NCBI GenBank assembly: GCA_025175895.1
Contig: CM046003.1
Location: forward strand, 43,207,335-43,271,334
Direction: 5' to 3'
Length of the DNA: 64,000 bases
Source of the DNA: Wurfbainia villosa
Lineage: Eukaryota > Streptophyta > Magnoliopsida > Zingiberales > Zingiberaceae
The first letter of the stretch is position 1, and every line of letters starts with the position of its first letter. The position numbers and the translations under genes were made by a program. This document shows positions 10,513 to 21,872 of the stretch, one piece after another. The notes under the pieces are model-generated. The model worked only from the letters and a program-made list of their open reading frames with translations, was not told where the DNA came from and made no database searches.

Positions 10513-12844
10513 TGTTGGGTTTCCCCGACACCGACGTGGGTGTGTGTTTGAACACGTTTCGTAAACATGCACACAGCGGTAGTAAAAATAAGTAATAAAC
10601 TAATTTATTACAATACACACATCACACGCATGCAGGATACAACAAGTGTAGACATAATCGCCATTTCAAATTTTGCAATAAAAGAAAAACTATAGGTATA
10701 CCTGAAGGATTATGTGAAGTGAAAATGATATCAACCTTAGCGACCCTCAGAAGTTTCGCCTCTATCCGTATTTATGTCGAGTATCGTCGGGATAGCTTCA
10801 ACAAGCTACGAGCCCCATCTTCACATGAGATACTAGTCTCGTATCGAAGACATTGTGATCCGAGAGACGATCACAATTTGAATCCAATTCGAATCCAAAA
10901 ATGAGTTTCGTAAACTCGCTTCTTGAAAGCAGTTTTCATCAACCAATTGACGAAACTTCAATCCTCTACCAAAGAGGATTGCCGGAGATTCAATCATCGG
11001 CAAGGAGGTCGCTGTCGTAGTTCCAAATGCTGGCTAAACGATGCCCTCATCACAAGGGACACAAGCTGTCCAAGAGGGCAACTTGGTGGAGGAGATGGCC
11101 GGCCAAACAAGTGGTCGACTGCTCCTTGGTCCTCGGTGACCAAGGGAGGTTGGCCGGTGCCTGAGGATGGTCGAAGGACTGTCGGTGGCTGGTGGTTGGT
11201 CGGCGGCAAGGAGGAGTTCCGACACCAAAGGATTGGGCGGCAAGGAGGAGTTCCGACACCAAAGGGTTGGGCGGCAAGGAGAAAGGAGAGGAGAGAAACG
11301 GCTAGGGTTTCAAAAACCTAAGTCGACCAAACCAACACGGGTTAGCTCTCAACCCCGTTATTTATAGAGAATGTATCTCTTAACCATTAAGATATTTTTT
11401 TCTCAAGACCTTTTCTCAAAAGCCTTTTCTCAAAAAACCTTTTCTCAAAGGGTTATTGGTTCACAATCAAAACTCGTTAACTCGTTCCATTAACTTAAGT
11501 TAAAATAAACCAAACTGCATTGGTCTATGTTAAGTTAAAACGAACCAAACCAATTTTGGTTCATTCGTTTAAAACAAACCAAACCACTTTGGTTTATTTT
11601 CTACCATTGGATTATAACCAAACCAATTTGGTTCATCCATCATGTCTTCATAAGATTCGGCCTATCCATGCTTTTGATGCAACTGAAATAATTTCATACT
11701 CGCTCTTTGTTTGGTCCAACCAAACCAAGTCTCTCTCGATCTGAGAATCTTATTCTCAAGATCATTTTAAATCCTTCGAATAATACTCATAATGTATGTG
11801 AACAAATAGGTTCCTGATTTATGTTGGCCATTATAATTAACCATTAATTATAGAACAATCATGAGTGTCACCTAGTAGTACATCATAATCCCTAATTAAC
11901 CAAAAAATCAACGGTTGACCCCAGAACAACTTTCGAAACCTTTCAGCAGCTACAATGAGTCGTGCCACATTCCCTTCACTCATCTTATACCCACTTGGTT
12001 CAGGACATGGTCCATTGTGTCAGTCCTCACTAGGCTGACCATGTCACACCTAGCCCAAGTATTACTTCCTCGTCCTACAGATTTTAGTTACTGCACATGA
12101 TCCAAAAGTACCATACTCTAAACATGTAATGCTTTGGCCAAAGACTTTAGTAACAATCTGGCAAGAGGCCATAGGGTATACATCTTCTCGCAAAGAGTGG
12201 TGAATCCTCTATAGGCTATTCAAACACCTTCAGCCACTTTGACTTATACCCAATCATCCCGGGTCCACATCTCCTCGGAGATGCTTGCTTAAGATGTCAA
12301 AGCATAAGTCTTCATGACCAAGATGACTTGAATACTGCAAGTCGAAGAAACATCGCACTTAAGCTACAGTAAGAACTTCATTGACATATCCATATATGCT
12401 GAGAACCATATGAAGTCTTACAACTAGTCACTCCAATGAACTAGTTATATAACTAGCATCCACGGTTAACTCCGGACATCCCAATGTCTCTAACCAGTGA
12501 GAAACAGCTACTTGGATAAACTAAAGAGTATAACTCATGTTAGTCTCAACAAAATTGATGGTGTCTGAATACATCAATTCGTTGACTATGGATAATTCCA
12601 ATACATCACAATTACACATGTAGAGATACTCACTAGTTGTGATCCAATCACAAATTCTCTCATGCGATGAATCGTATTGCGAATATTCAGTAAATGAATT
12701 TAAGATCCAATTAAATACATGATAACATGTACACTCAAATAGGGAATCTTCATTTATCAAATAAATGGTACAACCATAAGGCGATTGCCTTAGGACATCT
12801 CTCATATATATCTAATAGGTTACTGCTATCATCTCCTAATAACA
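10513..12844 (-). repeat. 5' LTR of the copia element (2.3 kb)
   Basis: The plus strand runs from TGTTGGGTTTCC to CTCCTAATAACA, giving TG...CA ends. The inner end abuts the primer site. The outer end at 12844 is less secure, because the bases beyond it read as a polypurine tract on the minus strand (see the U3 finding). The U3 part (about 11900-12800) is clearly related, at roughly 70 percent by eye, to 29630-30450. A TATAAATA box sits at 11359-11366. A run of AACCAAAC words lies at 11500-11640. Confidence 0.7.
11359..11366 (-). promoter_or_regulatory. TATA box of copia LTR
   Basis: On the minus strand CTATAAATAACGGG precedes a region ending in the primer site about 850 bp on. It is the likely core promoter of the LTR. 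Confidence 0.5.
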
Positions 12845-12919
12845 TTTCCCCCATCATTCTCATGATTCACTTCATAAGAATTATGCCCTGCTTTAGAGAT
12901 AAGCTAGAAAAAATAGAAA

Positions 12920-15270
12920 TGACTTGACCCAGAATTTGGCCGGGTCAGATTAAAAAAAATATTTCACACTTCTTCATAAGTATTTTGGCTTTGAGCCCAA
13001 TTCCTCCCTTCTATTTCCACACGAGAGCAATAATTTGGCTCGAGGGTCATTTAATAAAAAATAACAACACTTCATCAAAGCATCTACCTTAAACCCAGCT
13101 CCTCCGCTCCGCCACCGTACAGGGATAATGGCTTGGCTCGAGGGCCAGCTAAAAAAATAGTGACGACCCGACCCAAGGCTTCACCTAGTCAGGTTGTTAT
13201 AATTTTTTACTCCGCCGCTTTTCCTTCTGTGCATCTACCTTGAACTCAACTCCTCCGTTCCGCCACCATTCGGGGATAATTGCTTGATTGAAAGACAAGC
13301 CAAAAGAATTGTGATGACTCGACCTAGGGCTTCACCTGTCAGGTTGGAATAATTTTTTACTCCGCTATTTGTTCTTCTGTGCATCTACCTTGAACCCCAC
13401 TCCTTCGTTCCGCCACCATACGGGGATAATTGCTTGACTGAAAGACAAGCCAAAAGGATTGTGATGACTCGACCTAGGGCTTCACCTAGTCAGGTCGGAA
13501 TAATTTTTTACTCTGCCATTTGTTCTTCTGTGCATCTAACTTGAACCCAACTCCTTCGTTCCTCCACCATACGGGGATAATTGCTTGGCTTGGAGGCAAG
13601 CAGAAAAAATTGTGACGACCTGACCCAGGGCTTCGCTTGGTCAAGTTGGAATTTTTTTCTCCGTCGTTTGTTCTTCTGTGTCTCTACCTTGAACCCAACT
13701 CCTCCATTCCACCACCACACGGGAATAATTACTTGGCTTGGAGACAAGAAGAAAGAATTGTGATGACCTGACCCAGGGCTTCGCTTGGTCATGTCAGAAT
13801 TTTTTACTCCGTTGTATGTTCTTCTGTGCATCTACCTTGAACCCAACTCCTCCATTCCGCCACCACATGAGGATAATTGCTTGACTTGGAGACAAGCAGA
13901 AAGAAATGTGATGACTTGACCCAGGGCTTCGCCTGGTCAGGTCGGAATTTTTTACTCCGCCGTTTGTTCTTCTGTGCATCTACCTTGAACCCAACTCCTC
14001 CGTTCCGCCACCACACGGGGATAATTGCTTGACTTGGAGACAAACAGAAAGAAATGTGACGACTTGACCCAAGGCTTCACCTGGTCAGGTTAGAATAATT
14101 TTTTACTTCGTCAATCTTTATAAGTGTATTTAAACCCAACTCCCCCATTCCGCTACTGCACGGAGATAATGGCTTTGGTTGATATCAAGCCATAAGAAAG
14201 TGTGACGACCTGGTTTAGGGCTTTGCCCTATTAGGTTGGAATAATTTTTTACTCCGTCATTCTTCACAAAGTGTATTTATCTTAAACCCTACTCCTCTAT
14301 TCCACCACCACATGGGGATAATGACTTCAGCTAATACTGAGCCATAAAAAGTGTGACGACCTGACCTAGAGGGTTGCCCCATCAGGTCGGAATAATTTTT
14401 TACTCCTCCATTCTTCACAAAGTGCATTTACCTTAAACTCTACTCCTTCGTTCCGCAACCACACGAGGATAGTGGTTTCAACTAATACTGAGCCATAAAA
14501 AGTGTGACGGCCTAGTCTGGGGCTTTGCCCTACCAGGTTGGAATGAATTTCTTACTCCGCCGTTCTTCACAAAGTGCATTTACCTTAAACCCTACTCCTT
14601 CGTTCCGCAACCACATGGGAATAGTGGCTTTAGCTAATACTGAGCCATAAAAAGTGTGACAACCTCATATGGGGCTTTGCCCTACTAGGTCGGAATGAAT
14701 TTTTTACTCCGTCACTCTTCACAGGTGTTTCTACCTTAAATCCTACTCCTTTGTTCCGCAACCGCACGAGGATGATGGCTTTGACTGATACCGAGCCATA
14801 AAAATGTGACGACCTGATCAAGGGCTTTGCCTAATTAGATTGGAATGAATATTTTACTCCGCCGCTCTTAACAGGTGTTTCTACCCTAAACCCTACTCCT
14901 TCGTTCCGCAACCGCACGGGGATGATGGCTCCGGCTGATATCGAGCCATAAAAATGTGACGACTTGATCCAGGGCTTTGCCCAATTAGATTAGAATGAAT
15001 ATTTTACTCTGTCGCTCTTCACAGGTGTTTCTACCTTAAACCCTACTCCTTCGTTCCACAACCGCACAGGGATGATGGCTCTGGCTAATACCGAGCCATA
15101 AAAATGTGACGACCTGATCCAGAGCTTTACCCAATCAGATCGGAATGAATATTTTACTTCGCCGCTCTTCACAAGTGTTTCTACCTTAAACCCTACTCCT
15201 CCATTCCACAACCCCATGGGGATGATGACTCCGGTTGATACTGGGTCGTAAAAAAGACACCTCATGATTT
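12920..15270. repeat. 150-bp tandem array in the Tat 3' region, about 16 units
   Basis: The word (C)GGGGATAAT or its variant GGGGATGAT recurs at 13123, 13273, 13423, 13574, 13723, 13871, 14019, 14164, 14316, 14467, 14619, 14770, 14920, 15070 and 15220. Spacing is 146-151 bp, with a shortened unit further left near 13029. Each unit has TTTTTTACTCCG, CAACTCCTCCGTTCCGC and a dyad GACCTGACCC...GGTCAGGTCGG. Units left of 14050 and right of 14100 form two subfamilies (CTTGGAGACAAG versus GAGCCATAAAAA). Short ORFs through it are by-products of a period divisible by three. Confidence 0.95.
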
Positions 15271-15364
15271 AAATCTCCTACTATCTCTTACTTTGATCTC
15301 TTTTTTAGGGGTCAACATCTCTGCTTTGAAGCCCAATTCATATCATAAGCGTATCCCTACCCAT

Positions 15365-15372
15365 TATATAAG
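15365..15372 (+). promoter_or_regulatory. TATA-like box upstream of the antisense ORF
   Basis: TATATAAG is followed by a pyrimidine-rich leader and the ATG at 15503, 131 bases beyond it. Spacing suits a plant class II promoter reading opposite to gag-pol. It is a sequence-only inference. Confidence 0.4.
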
Positions 15373-15502
15373 ATCTTCATCTCCCCTCTTCCTTACTTTC
15401 TACTCCTTTCATTTCCAGCATCCCTCCTCATTCCTCTGCTTGCCAGAAACTCTCTTGCTTCCTTCGAACAACTTCCTTGTTTTCCCTTCTTCTAAAACCA
15501 AA

Positions 15503-16968
15503 ATGAAATCTCTTCTTCAACAACTGATGGAGGAATATCATCATGAGCTTAGAAGGAGCAAAAATCAACCACCTGCTACCACCACGTCGCTACCCCTTGC
15601 TCCATCTCCCTCTGTATTCCCCGTCATCACTCTGGCCTCTACATCTCGTCCTCATTCATTGGTAACCTCATCCCCTGTCATTTTACCTTCATCCATTGTG
15701 ACCTCCCAATCGCGACCACCTTCTCTGCTTTCTTCTCCAACATTATCATCAAACCCTAGCCTTCTTGCCCCTCCTTCGATTTTGGGTGGCCCTAGGCTAC
15801 TCCTGCTTTGTTGCAGCCCCAAATTGAATTAAGGGGACCGGCACACTGATGACTGCAGGGAGAAGAGACTACTTCTCTCGATTCTTCTTCTCCCTCCATG
15901 CTTCCCCCAGAATTAGAATCAGTTTCGGCTAAATCTCCTCCATCTTCGCCTTTACCAATTCCGACAATGTTCCCATCGTCTTCTCCACCGACCCCTAGTT
16001 CTGAAGGCCTTTCTCCCCGGCCTAGTTTAGAACTTGACTATGGCATCCTTTCTCCTGCTAGTGAAGAACTACTAATAACTGTGCCCCCTCTGGCCACCGG
16101 TCTCCCTTCAACTTCATCTCCTCTTCCCATGTCTACATCGTCGAACACACTTAACCCCCTATCTTCTCTTCCTTTCCTTCTCCCGAGGGTTCCCCTTCCT
16201 CCATCATTCATCAAGTGGTTTCTGACATTCTTCAACCACCCTCAAGCTTCACCCCTTCCTCTCCTACTTCAAGGAGCCTTTTGGCAACGTCTCTCTTCGC
16301 TACCCCTTTTACATCTCTCTTCTTCTCAAAAATCCCCTCTCTTTCCCAGGGTGTCACCCTTCCTCTTCTAGGGCCAATATCACAATCTTCTATGCTGCCC
16401 CCCTTCTTGCCTATCATGAGTGAGTTCACTCCTTTAGTTGCCTCCACTCCTTCTCCTTCCTCCGACAGGAATGCTCGAATCCTCAATATCAGCTAGGGCT
16501 CACGCTCACGCCCAAATACGCAGGCAAGAAACCTCTCTTCAGCAGTTAAGGAGTGTGATCGCCCGCACCAGGGCTTACACTAAGGCAGTGGAGGGGATTT
16601 CAGCTTCCATGTGTCAAGATATGATGGACATGTCAAGAGTCATGCAATAAGGTCAAACTTCCCAATCCGACGATGTGTCCACCCTGGCTGATGCTATAAT
16701 TCAAGTATCACAACGATACTGTCAAGTCTGCCAAGCTCTCCGGGAACATAGAGAACACTGTGCCAGGTTCTATCAAGATACACACACAGCCGATCCCAAC
16801 CAACAGGGGCGTCTGCGGTCTCTGATGCAAACTACCTACCAAGATGGGTTCAACATGGCAGTTCGGCAATATGCTAATCACGGGTTCCCTCCAACTAGTC
16901 AACCTGCTCTTTTCCTGCATTGGGAGACTAGATTCAGATGTTATCCCATAGACCACTTCAGATTATAA
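15503..16968 (+). pseudogene. Antisense ORF of the Tat element, Ser/Pro-rich protein of unknown function
   Basis: It is encoded opposite to gag-pol, between integrase and the tandem array. The frame is open from 15293, but the ATG at 15503 (MKSLLQQLMEEYHHELRRSK) is the more natural start, since it lies downstream of the TATA-like box. The first part is Ser/Pro/Leu-rich and low in complexity. The C-terminal part (about 16500-16968) is different: helical, rich in Gln, Arg and Ala, with RARAHAHAQIRRQ, REHREHCARFYQDTHTAD and YQDGFNMAVRQYANHG. Frame changes near 15830-15900 and 16370-16440 and a TAA at 16648-16650 break it. No conserved domain is recognised. Antisense ORFs at this position are known from Tat-lineage elements; their role is unsettled. 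Confidence 0.65.
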
Positions 16969-17259
16969 TTTTCCTTTTGACTTTCTTGATGCTATCAGAC
17001 AATTGTCACTTTAAAACTGTTGTTATTTATGTATGAACGCAACAACAGATTACTTATCCTTGATATTGTTCTTAACTTTCTTTATTCCGAGAATGAGAAA
17101 CTGATTTTTAGTGATACTTATTCTTTGTCCTTGCTCATAATTGTTACCCGTGATGTTATAAACTAAGGGTCACATTATATTTTTCTCTTCCAAAACTCAT
17201 GGGAAATATGCAAAATTTCTTCTTTCAACAACCTTCTTTTATATGGTATGGAAATATTT
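16969..17259. other. AT-rich spacer between antisense ORF and pol
   Basis: There is no ORF. It holds the probable 3' ends of two convergent transcription units, pol from the right and the antisense ORF from the left. No clear terminator signal was found. Confidence 0.5.
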
Positions 17260-18260
17260 TAGGTGTACAATATTCTAGGGTCGAGGTAACTCTTTGCCCT
17301 TATCATCTTTTAGGTAATAAGCTGACCCAACAACTCGACAAATAACAATGTACTACCCTTCCCAATTAGGGGCTAGCTTCTCAGGATCTCCTATAGGGTT
17401 GACCTTGTGCAGCACTAAGTCGCCTTCCTGGAATATCTTGGGTGCTACCCTTTTATTAAAGGCTTGCTGGATCCTTTGCTTGTAAGCTTCAGCTCGCATT
17501 CGGGCATGCTCCCACTTTTCTCCTAACAAGTCCAATTCAATGTCTCTTATGATCTGATTCTGTTCTGGCTCATATGTTTCGACTTGAGCATTGCTCAGAA
17601 TGACTTCCACCGGGATAACTACCTCAATTCCATACACCAAGATGAACGGGGTTTCCCCAGTGGCCATTTTGGGAGTAGTTCGATAGGCCCACAAAATCCC
17701 CGGCAATTCATCCACCCAATTTTCTCTTCTTGCACCTAACTTAGTCTTCAATCCTTGGATGAGAATTCTATTAGCCACCTCAACTTGACCGTTGGCCTGA
17801 GGGTGAGCTACCGAGGTGAAAGTCTGCTGAATGTTGAGGCTTTTACACCATCCCCTAATCTTTTTATCTTGGAATTGTCGCCCGTTATCACTTATTAATC
17901 TTCGGGGGACTCCTTATCGACATATAATATTCTTCCAAAGGAATTGTATGACTACATCTTCTATAATATTTGCTAAAAGGTTCAACTTCCACAAATTTAG
18001 AAAAGTAATCCACTGCTACCAATAAAAATTTCTTCTGCAAAGGGGCAGTAGGCATGAGACCCATGATGTCCATTCCCCATTGATCAAAGGAACAAAAAGC
18101 GACCACAACTCTCATCAACTCGGCTGGTTGCTCGAACCTATTATTGTGCTTTTGACAGGCTGAGCAAGTTTGCACCAGGCGGGTCACATCTTGATGAAGA
18201 GTTGGCCAGAAATTCACAATTAACAATACTTTTCTTGCTAAGGCCCTTCCTCCCAAATGA
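17260..18260 (-). pseudogene. Tat integrase
   Basis: The zinc-binding N-terminus keeps TCSACQKHNN (CxxC). The DDE core shows the first Asp in WGMDIMG and the second in AVDYFSKFVEVE. The Glu is in NGQVEVANR, just upstream of 17778, and is followed by ENWVDELPGILWAYRTTPK, the usual motif after the core. The C-terminal part ends LVLHKVNPIGDPEKLAPNWEG near 17353, with family-like sequence for about 90 bp more. A frameshift separates 17888-18256 from 17353-17778. Integrase joins element DNA to the host chromosome; this copy is broken. Confidence 0.88.
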
Positions 18261-18396
18261 TTGTTATAATATCCTTCATGTATTTCTCAAAGCACCTACT
18301 CGACATCTTTCTTCTCCAGGCATTTCAATAGGGGGCGCCCAAAAGACATCTTGTATAGAGTCCCCCCAACAATGGTAAATCGTTTTGCCCTTGTCA

Positions 18397-19442
18397 TCAA
18401 GCTAGATGTTGCTCCACCTTCATTAGGAACCTTCCTGTGATGTAAGTATGCTCAAATATCAGTTCTCCACTTTCCGATGCCACCTCTTCTACACTACATA
18501 CTGCCAAAGAGTCGGGAACTTTCACACAAACAAAGTCTTGCTGCTTCACTCCCTCTAGGGCGCTAGCTAACTTAGCCAATTCATCTACCTTTTGGTTATC
18601 TTCTCTTGGAATCTGCTGCAAAATTACCTCTTGAAAATGAACCTTTTCTTTTTCAAAGGCTACCAAATATTTTTGCAACCTTTCTTCCCGGACATTAAAA
18701 GCACCCTTAAGCTGTGACACGATCAACTGGGAATCCGAATGCATAATAATATAATTGAAGTGGCCCCAACTGCCCGAGCTCTCTGTAATCCGGCCAAGAT
18801 GGCTTCATACTCTGCCTCATTATTGGATGCCCTATATCCCAGGCGAATGGCTATACGGGTTTCTTCCCCTTCTGGAGAGATGAACACCACTCCAACTCCG
18901 CTCCTTGCAACCTTAGATGATCAATCTACGAAAGCACTCCACACACCCTTTTCTTCTTTTTCTTCCACCGAACTGTCCTCCGAGTTAAATGGCACCTCTG
19001 CTAAGAAATCAGCCAATGACTGAGCCTTGATAGCAATTCGGGGATGATACTGAATGTCATATTCACTGAGTTCCACCGCCCACTTAGCTAGCCTTCCTAA
19101 ATAGTTAGGTTTAGTAACCACCCTACCTAGCTCACTGTTGGTCAACACATTTACTGGGTGAGCTAGGAAATAAGACCTCAATTTACGAGCTGTCAGGACT
19201 AGGATGTACGCTAGTTTTTCTAGCTCGGTATACCACAACTCTGCTCCCTTCAAGATATGACTGGTGTAGTATATGAGTTTTTGTAGAGAACCTTCTTGCT
19301 TTAATAACACTGAACTGATAGCTCCTTCTGAAATGACTAAATACATCCAGAGCGGTTCTCCTATCACTAGTTTAGCCAATAGAGGAAGTTTGGCTGGATA
19401 CTTCTTTAGTTCCTGGAAAGCTTGCTCACACTGGCTGTCCTA
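18397..19442 (-). pseudogene. Tat tandem RNase H domains (retroviral-type plus archaeal-type)
   Basis: The first RNase H (19379-18960) contains LIYYTSHILKGAELWYTELEKLA and LRSYFLAHPVNVLTNSELG, typical of gypsy RT-linked RNase H. A second domain follows. It has Asp in WSAFVD at about 18925, Glu in NNEAEYEAILAGL at about 18800, and Asp in MHSDSQLIVSQLKG near 18740: a D-E-D set like archaeal-type RNase H. PREDNQKVDELAKLASAL closes it. A TGA at 18921-18923 and a frameshift near 18744 break the second domain. Two adjacent TAGs lie at about 19439-19445. RNase H removes RNA from the RNA/DNA hybrid during replication. Confidence 0.85.
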
Positions 19443-20331
19443 CTAAAACCGAGTAGCCTTGCGCAGAATCTGAAAGAAAGGTAGTCCCTTATCCGCTGAT
19501 CTAGCTATAAAGTGAGACAAAGAAACTATCCTTCCCACCAATTTTTGAGTCTCCCGCAGATTAGTGGGCAATTTCATGTTACATAACGCTTGCACTTTCT
19601 CCGGATCGACTTGCAGTCCCTTTTCTATCACAATATATCCCAAAAATTTCCCACTCTTCACCCAAAACAAACATTTCTTCGGGTTCAACTTCATGTTGTA
19701 CCGCCTAAGGGTGGCAAAAGTCTCTCCCAGATCTGCAACTAAATCCTGAGTAGTTTTTGATTTCATGAGAATGTCATCAATATATACTTCCACATTCTTG
19801 CCTTTTTTGTTCTGCAAAGATCTTATCCATAAGCCTCTGATAGGTAGCTCCTGCGTTCTTTAGTCTGAATGGCATTACCACATAGGCGTACAACCCTCTC
19901 GCCGTCACAAAACTGACCCGCTTCTGATCATCCTTTGCTAAGGGAATTTGATGATACCCTTGGTAAGCATCCATGAGGGGCACTACTTCATATCCCACCG
20001 TAGAGTCAACTAACTGATCAATATGAGGTAAGGGGTAGCAGTCTTTAGGGCATGCTTTATTCAAATCACGAAAATCAATACACATCCTCCACTGTCCAGA
20101 AGGCTTGGAGACTAAAACTACATTAAAAAACCACTCGGGGAATTGAATTTCTCTAATATGGCCAGCTTGTAGTAATTTATCCACCTCTTCAGTAATAACT
20201 TGGCATTTCTCTGGCCCGAAGTGTCGCCTTTTCTGTTGGATAGGTCGGACTCCTCGAATGATGTTGAGGTGGTGTTCAGCAATCTGGGGATCTATCCCCG
20301 TGAGGTCATGTACGTCTTTGGCGAAGATGTC
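19443..20331 (-). pseudogene. Tat reverse transcriptase
   Basis: Conserved blocks in order are KPSGQWRMCIDFRDLNKACP, YPLPHIDQLVDSTVG, MDAYQGYHQIPLAKDDQ, VMPFRLKNAGATYQRLMDK and the active site VYIDDILMKSK (YIDD). LNPKKCLFWVKSGKFLGYIV and PTNLRETQKLVGRIVSLSHF follow. The NKACPKDCYPLP wording is typical of Tat/Athila RT. One frameshift lies just before YIDD at about 19800. RT copies the element RNA into DNA in the cytoplasmic particle. Confidence 0.92.
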
Positions 20332-20544
20332 TTAATTTCTACGCAGACAATCCACGAGCTCCTCTTTCACTTTCAGTTGCTGAGCTACCCGAGTGACCTT
20401 TTCAGGAGCTATCTCCACAGACTTGTCCTCTTCTATATTCTCAGCTTTGGGAGGGGACTCTTCCAGCACATATACTCCTGAGGCCAAAATGACCTTCCCT
20501 TTGGGGGCATCCACTCGAGCCTTCTTCTGGTCGTCCCTCACCAT
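20332..20544 (-). pseudogene. Tat protease-RT linker
   Basis: A 70-residue acidic and basic segment (DDQKKARVDAPKGKVILASG) lies between protease and RT. It has no domain of its own and is a normal spacer in the gag-pol of this lineage. It overlaps the end of the protease frame, so a frame change is present. Confidence 0.6.
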
Positions 20545-20954
20545 CTGGATGTAACAACTTCGAGCAGCTTTCTACTCCCCTCGTACTTCTCCAATAAGTT
20601 AGCCGACAAGAATTTCACTTTTTGATGGTAGGGAGAGGCCACCGCCTGAAAAATGGACAGAAAAGGATGACCTAGAATAGCATTATAAGTGGAAGGAGCA
20701 TCCACTATAATGAAAGGAATAATGTTAGTTTTCTGGCTGGGCTTTGTGCCCAAAGTAAGAGGTAAGGAGATTTGCCCAATGAGATGCACCATATGCCCCA
20801 CAAAACCAAATAGAGGAGTCGTCGTGTCTTCTAGTTGTACATTTTCCAACTGCATCTGTCCAAATGCCTCCTGAAAAAGAATGTTGACCGAACTCCCCGA
20901 GTCAACCAGGACTCGAGCTACCTCATAGTTTGCCAAAGAAATCCAGATTACCAA
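20538..20954 (-). pseudogene. Tat aspartic protease
   Basis: The active-site motif VLVDSGSSVNILF (DSG) is followed by flap-like and hydrophobic strands and YNAILGHPFLS, the ILG motif expected near the protease C-terminus. The domain is about 120 residues and seems complete. It would cut Gag and Pol during particle maturation. It is open in this frame but sits in a gag-pol broken elsewhere. Confidence 0.88.
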
Positions 20955-21872
20955 GGTGTTAGTATGGGGAAGAAGGACACCCCACAGATCTTCAAGTACG
21001 AAAGATATTAGTGGTGTATTCTGAATGACCTACTCTGCTTCAATAGCCAAGATTTCCATGAGGCGGGCATATGACTTTCAGGCCCTATTTGAGTCCCCAT
21101 CAATAGGTCCTCCTGCAATAATATGAATGACTCTTTAAGTGGGGATGTCATTCGGGGTAGCCAATGCATCCTCGCCTACTGACCCTCCTTGCGAAGTGCC
21201 CTCTTGGGTGGGCGGCTGCTGGCCTGGCAGGAGGGGAACTTGTGGTCTCCCGTTATAGGGTCCCGGGTGAACAACATTAGATCCCTGACCTCTTCTTGCT
21301 GCCCCCCCCCCCTATCTGAGGTTGTAGATGTGGATATGTGGCTCGAATATGTTCTAACTTTTCCTGCAACTTGAAACAACGACCACTAGTATGCCCATAC
21401 TCCATGTGGTACTGGTAGAAGAAGGGGGTTAGAGGATTACGAGGGATCCCCCTATATCCAATTGGACGCTGGAGAATACCCTATTAGTCATATGCTTCCA
21501 TTTCCCGCTCTTTCCAAGTCCTCGAGGGAGGCAAGGCCTCGACAGTCATCACTCGCAGGGGAGGGGCGGGGTGAATTCCTAGCATCAACATTCACAGTCG
21601 AGGAGCTGCGGGTATAAAAGGTCTAACATATTCACGTCTGAGAAGCTCTCGTTGCATAGGGGGAGGGTTCCTCTCTGCTGAGACAAGGGTTGGGGTATTC
21701 TCTGCCCATTTTACCCTCAATCCATCTTCTTTATCGATATATTCCTCAGCGTGACTCAGCAACGTAACTCTTCGTAACTGGCAGTTGGCTTTCTCAATAA
21801 AGAGCTGAGGAAGGGTCCTTCCCTCAACCCATGAGGGATAACCACCCTCAGAAAATCTGGGCCTATTGAAGG
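20955..21872 (-). pseudogene. Tat gag, C-terminal part after the insertion
   Basis: The sequence continues gag from the other side of the 21873-27797 insertion. Near 21860-21720 it reads EGGYPSWVEGRTLPQLFIEK in one frame. Near 21420-21360 a knuckle-like FYQYHMEYGHTSGRCFKLQEK matches the degenerate Cys/His box of Tat gag. A run of ten C (21303-21312) and several stops break the frame before protease. Confidence 0.7.

Larger units (their letters stand above)
8089..12844 (-). mobile_element. Ty1/copia retrotransposon, 5' half
   Basis: On the minus strand the order is 5' LTR (12844 to 10513), primer site (10511 to 10500), leader, gag, protease and pre-integrase, cut off at 8089 by the gypsy LTR. 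The gag-protease-integrase order is diagnostic of copia. Integrase core, RT, RNase H and the 3' LTR are not in the window; they would lie beyond the gypsy LTR and CACTA insertions. The gag has a premature stop, so this copy is dead. Confidence 0.85.

Noticed and set aside
10923..11321. ORF of 132 codons, Gly/Arg-rich, as a gene
   Set aside because: It lies in the R-U5 part of the copia LTR, overlaps open frames on the other strand, and has no domain.
13508..15265. Several minus-strand ORFs with repeating WWRNGGVGFKVD-type peptides, looking like a repeat protein
   Set aside because: They run through the 150-bp tandem array, whose period is divisible by three; the peptide repeat is a by-product.
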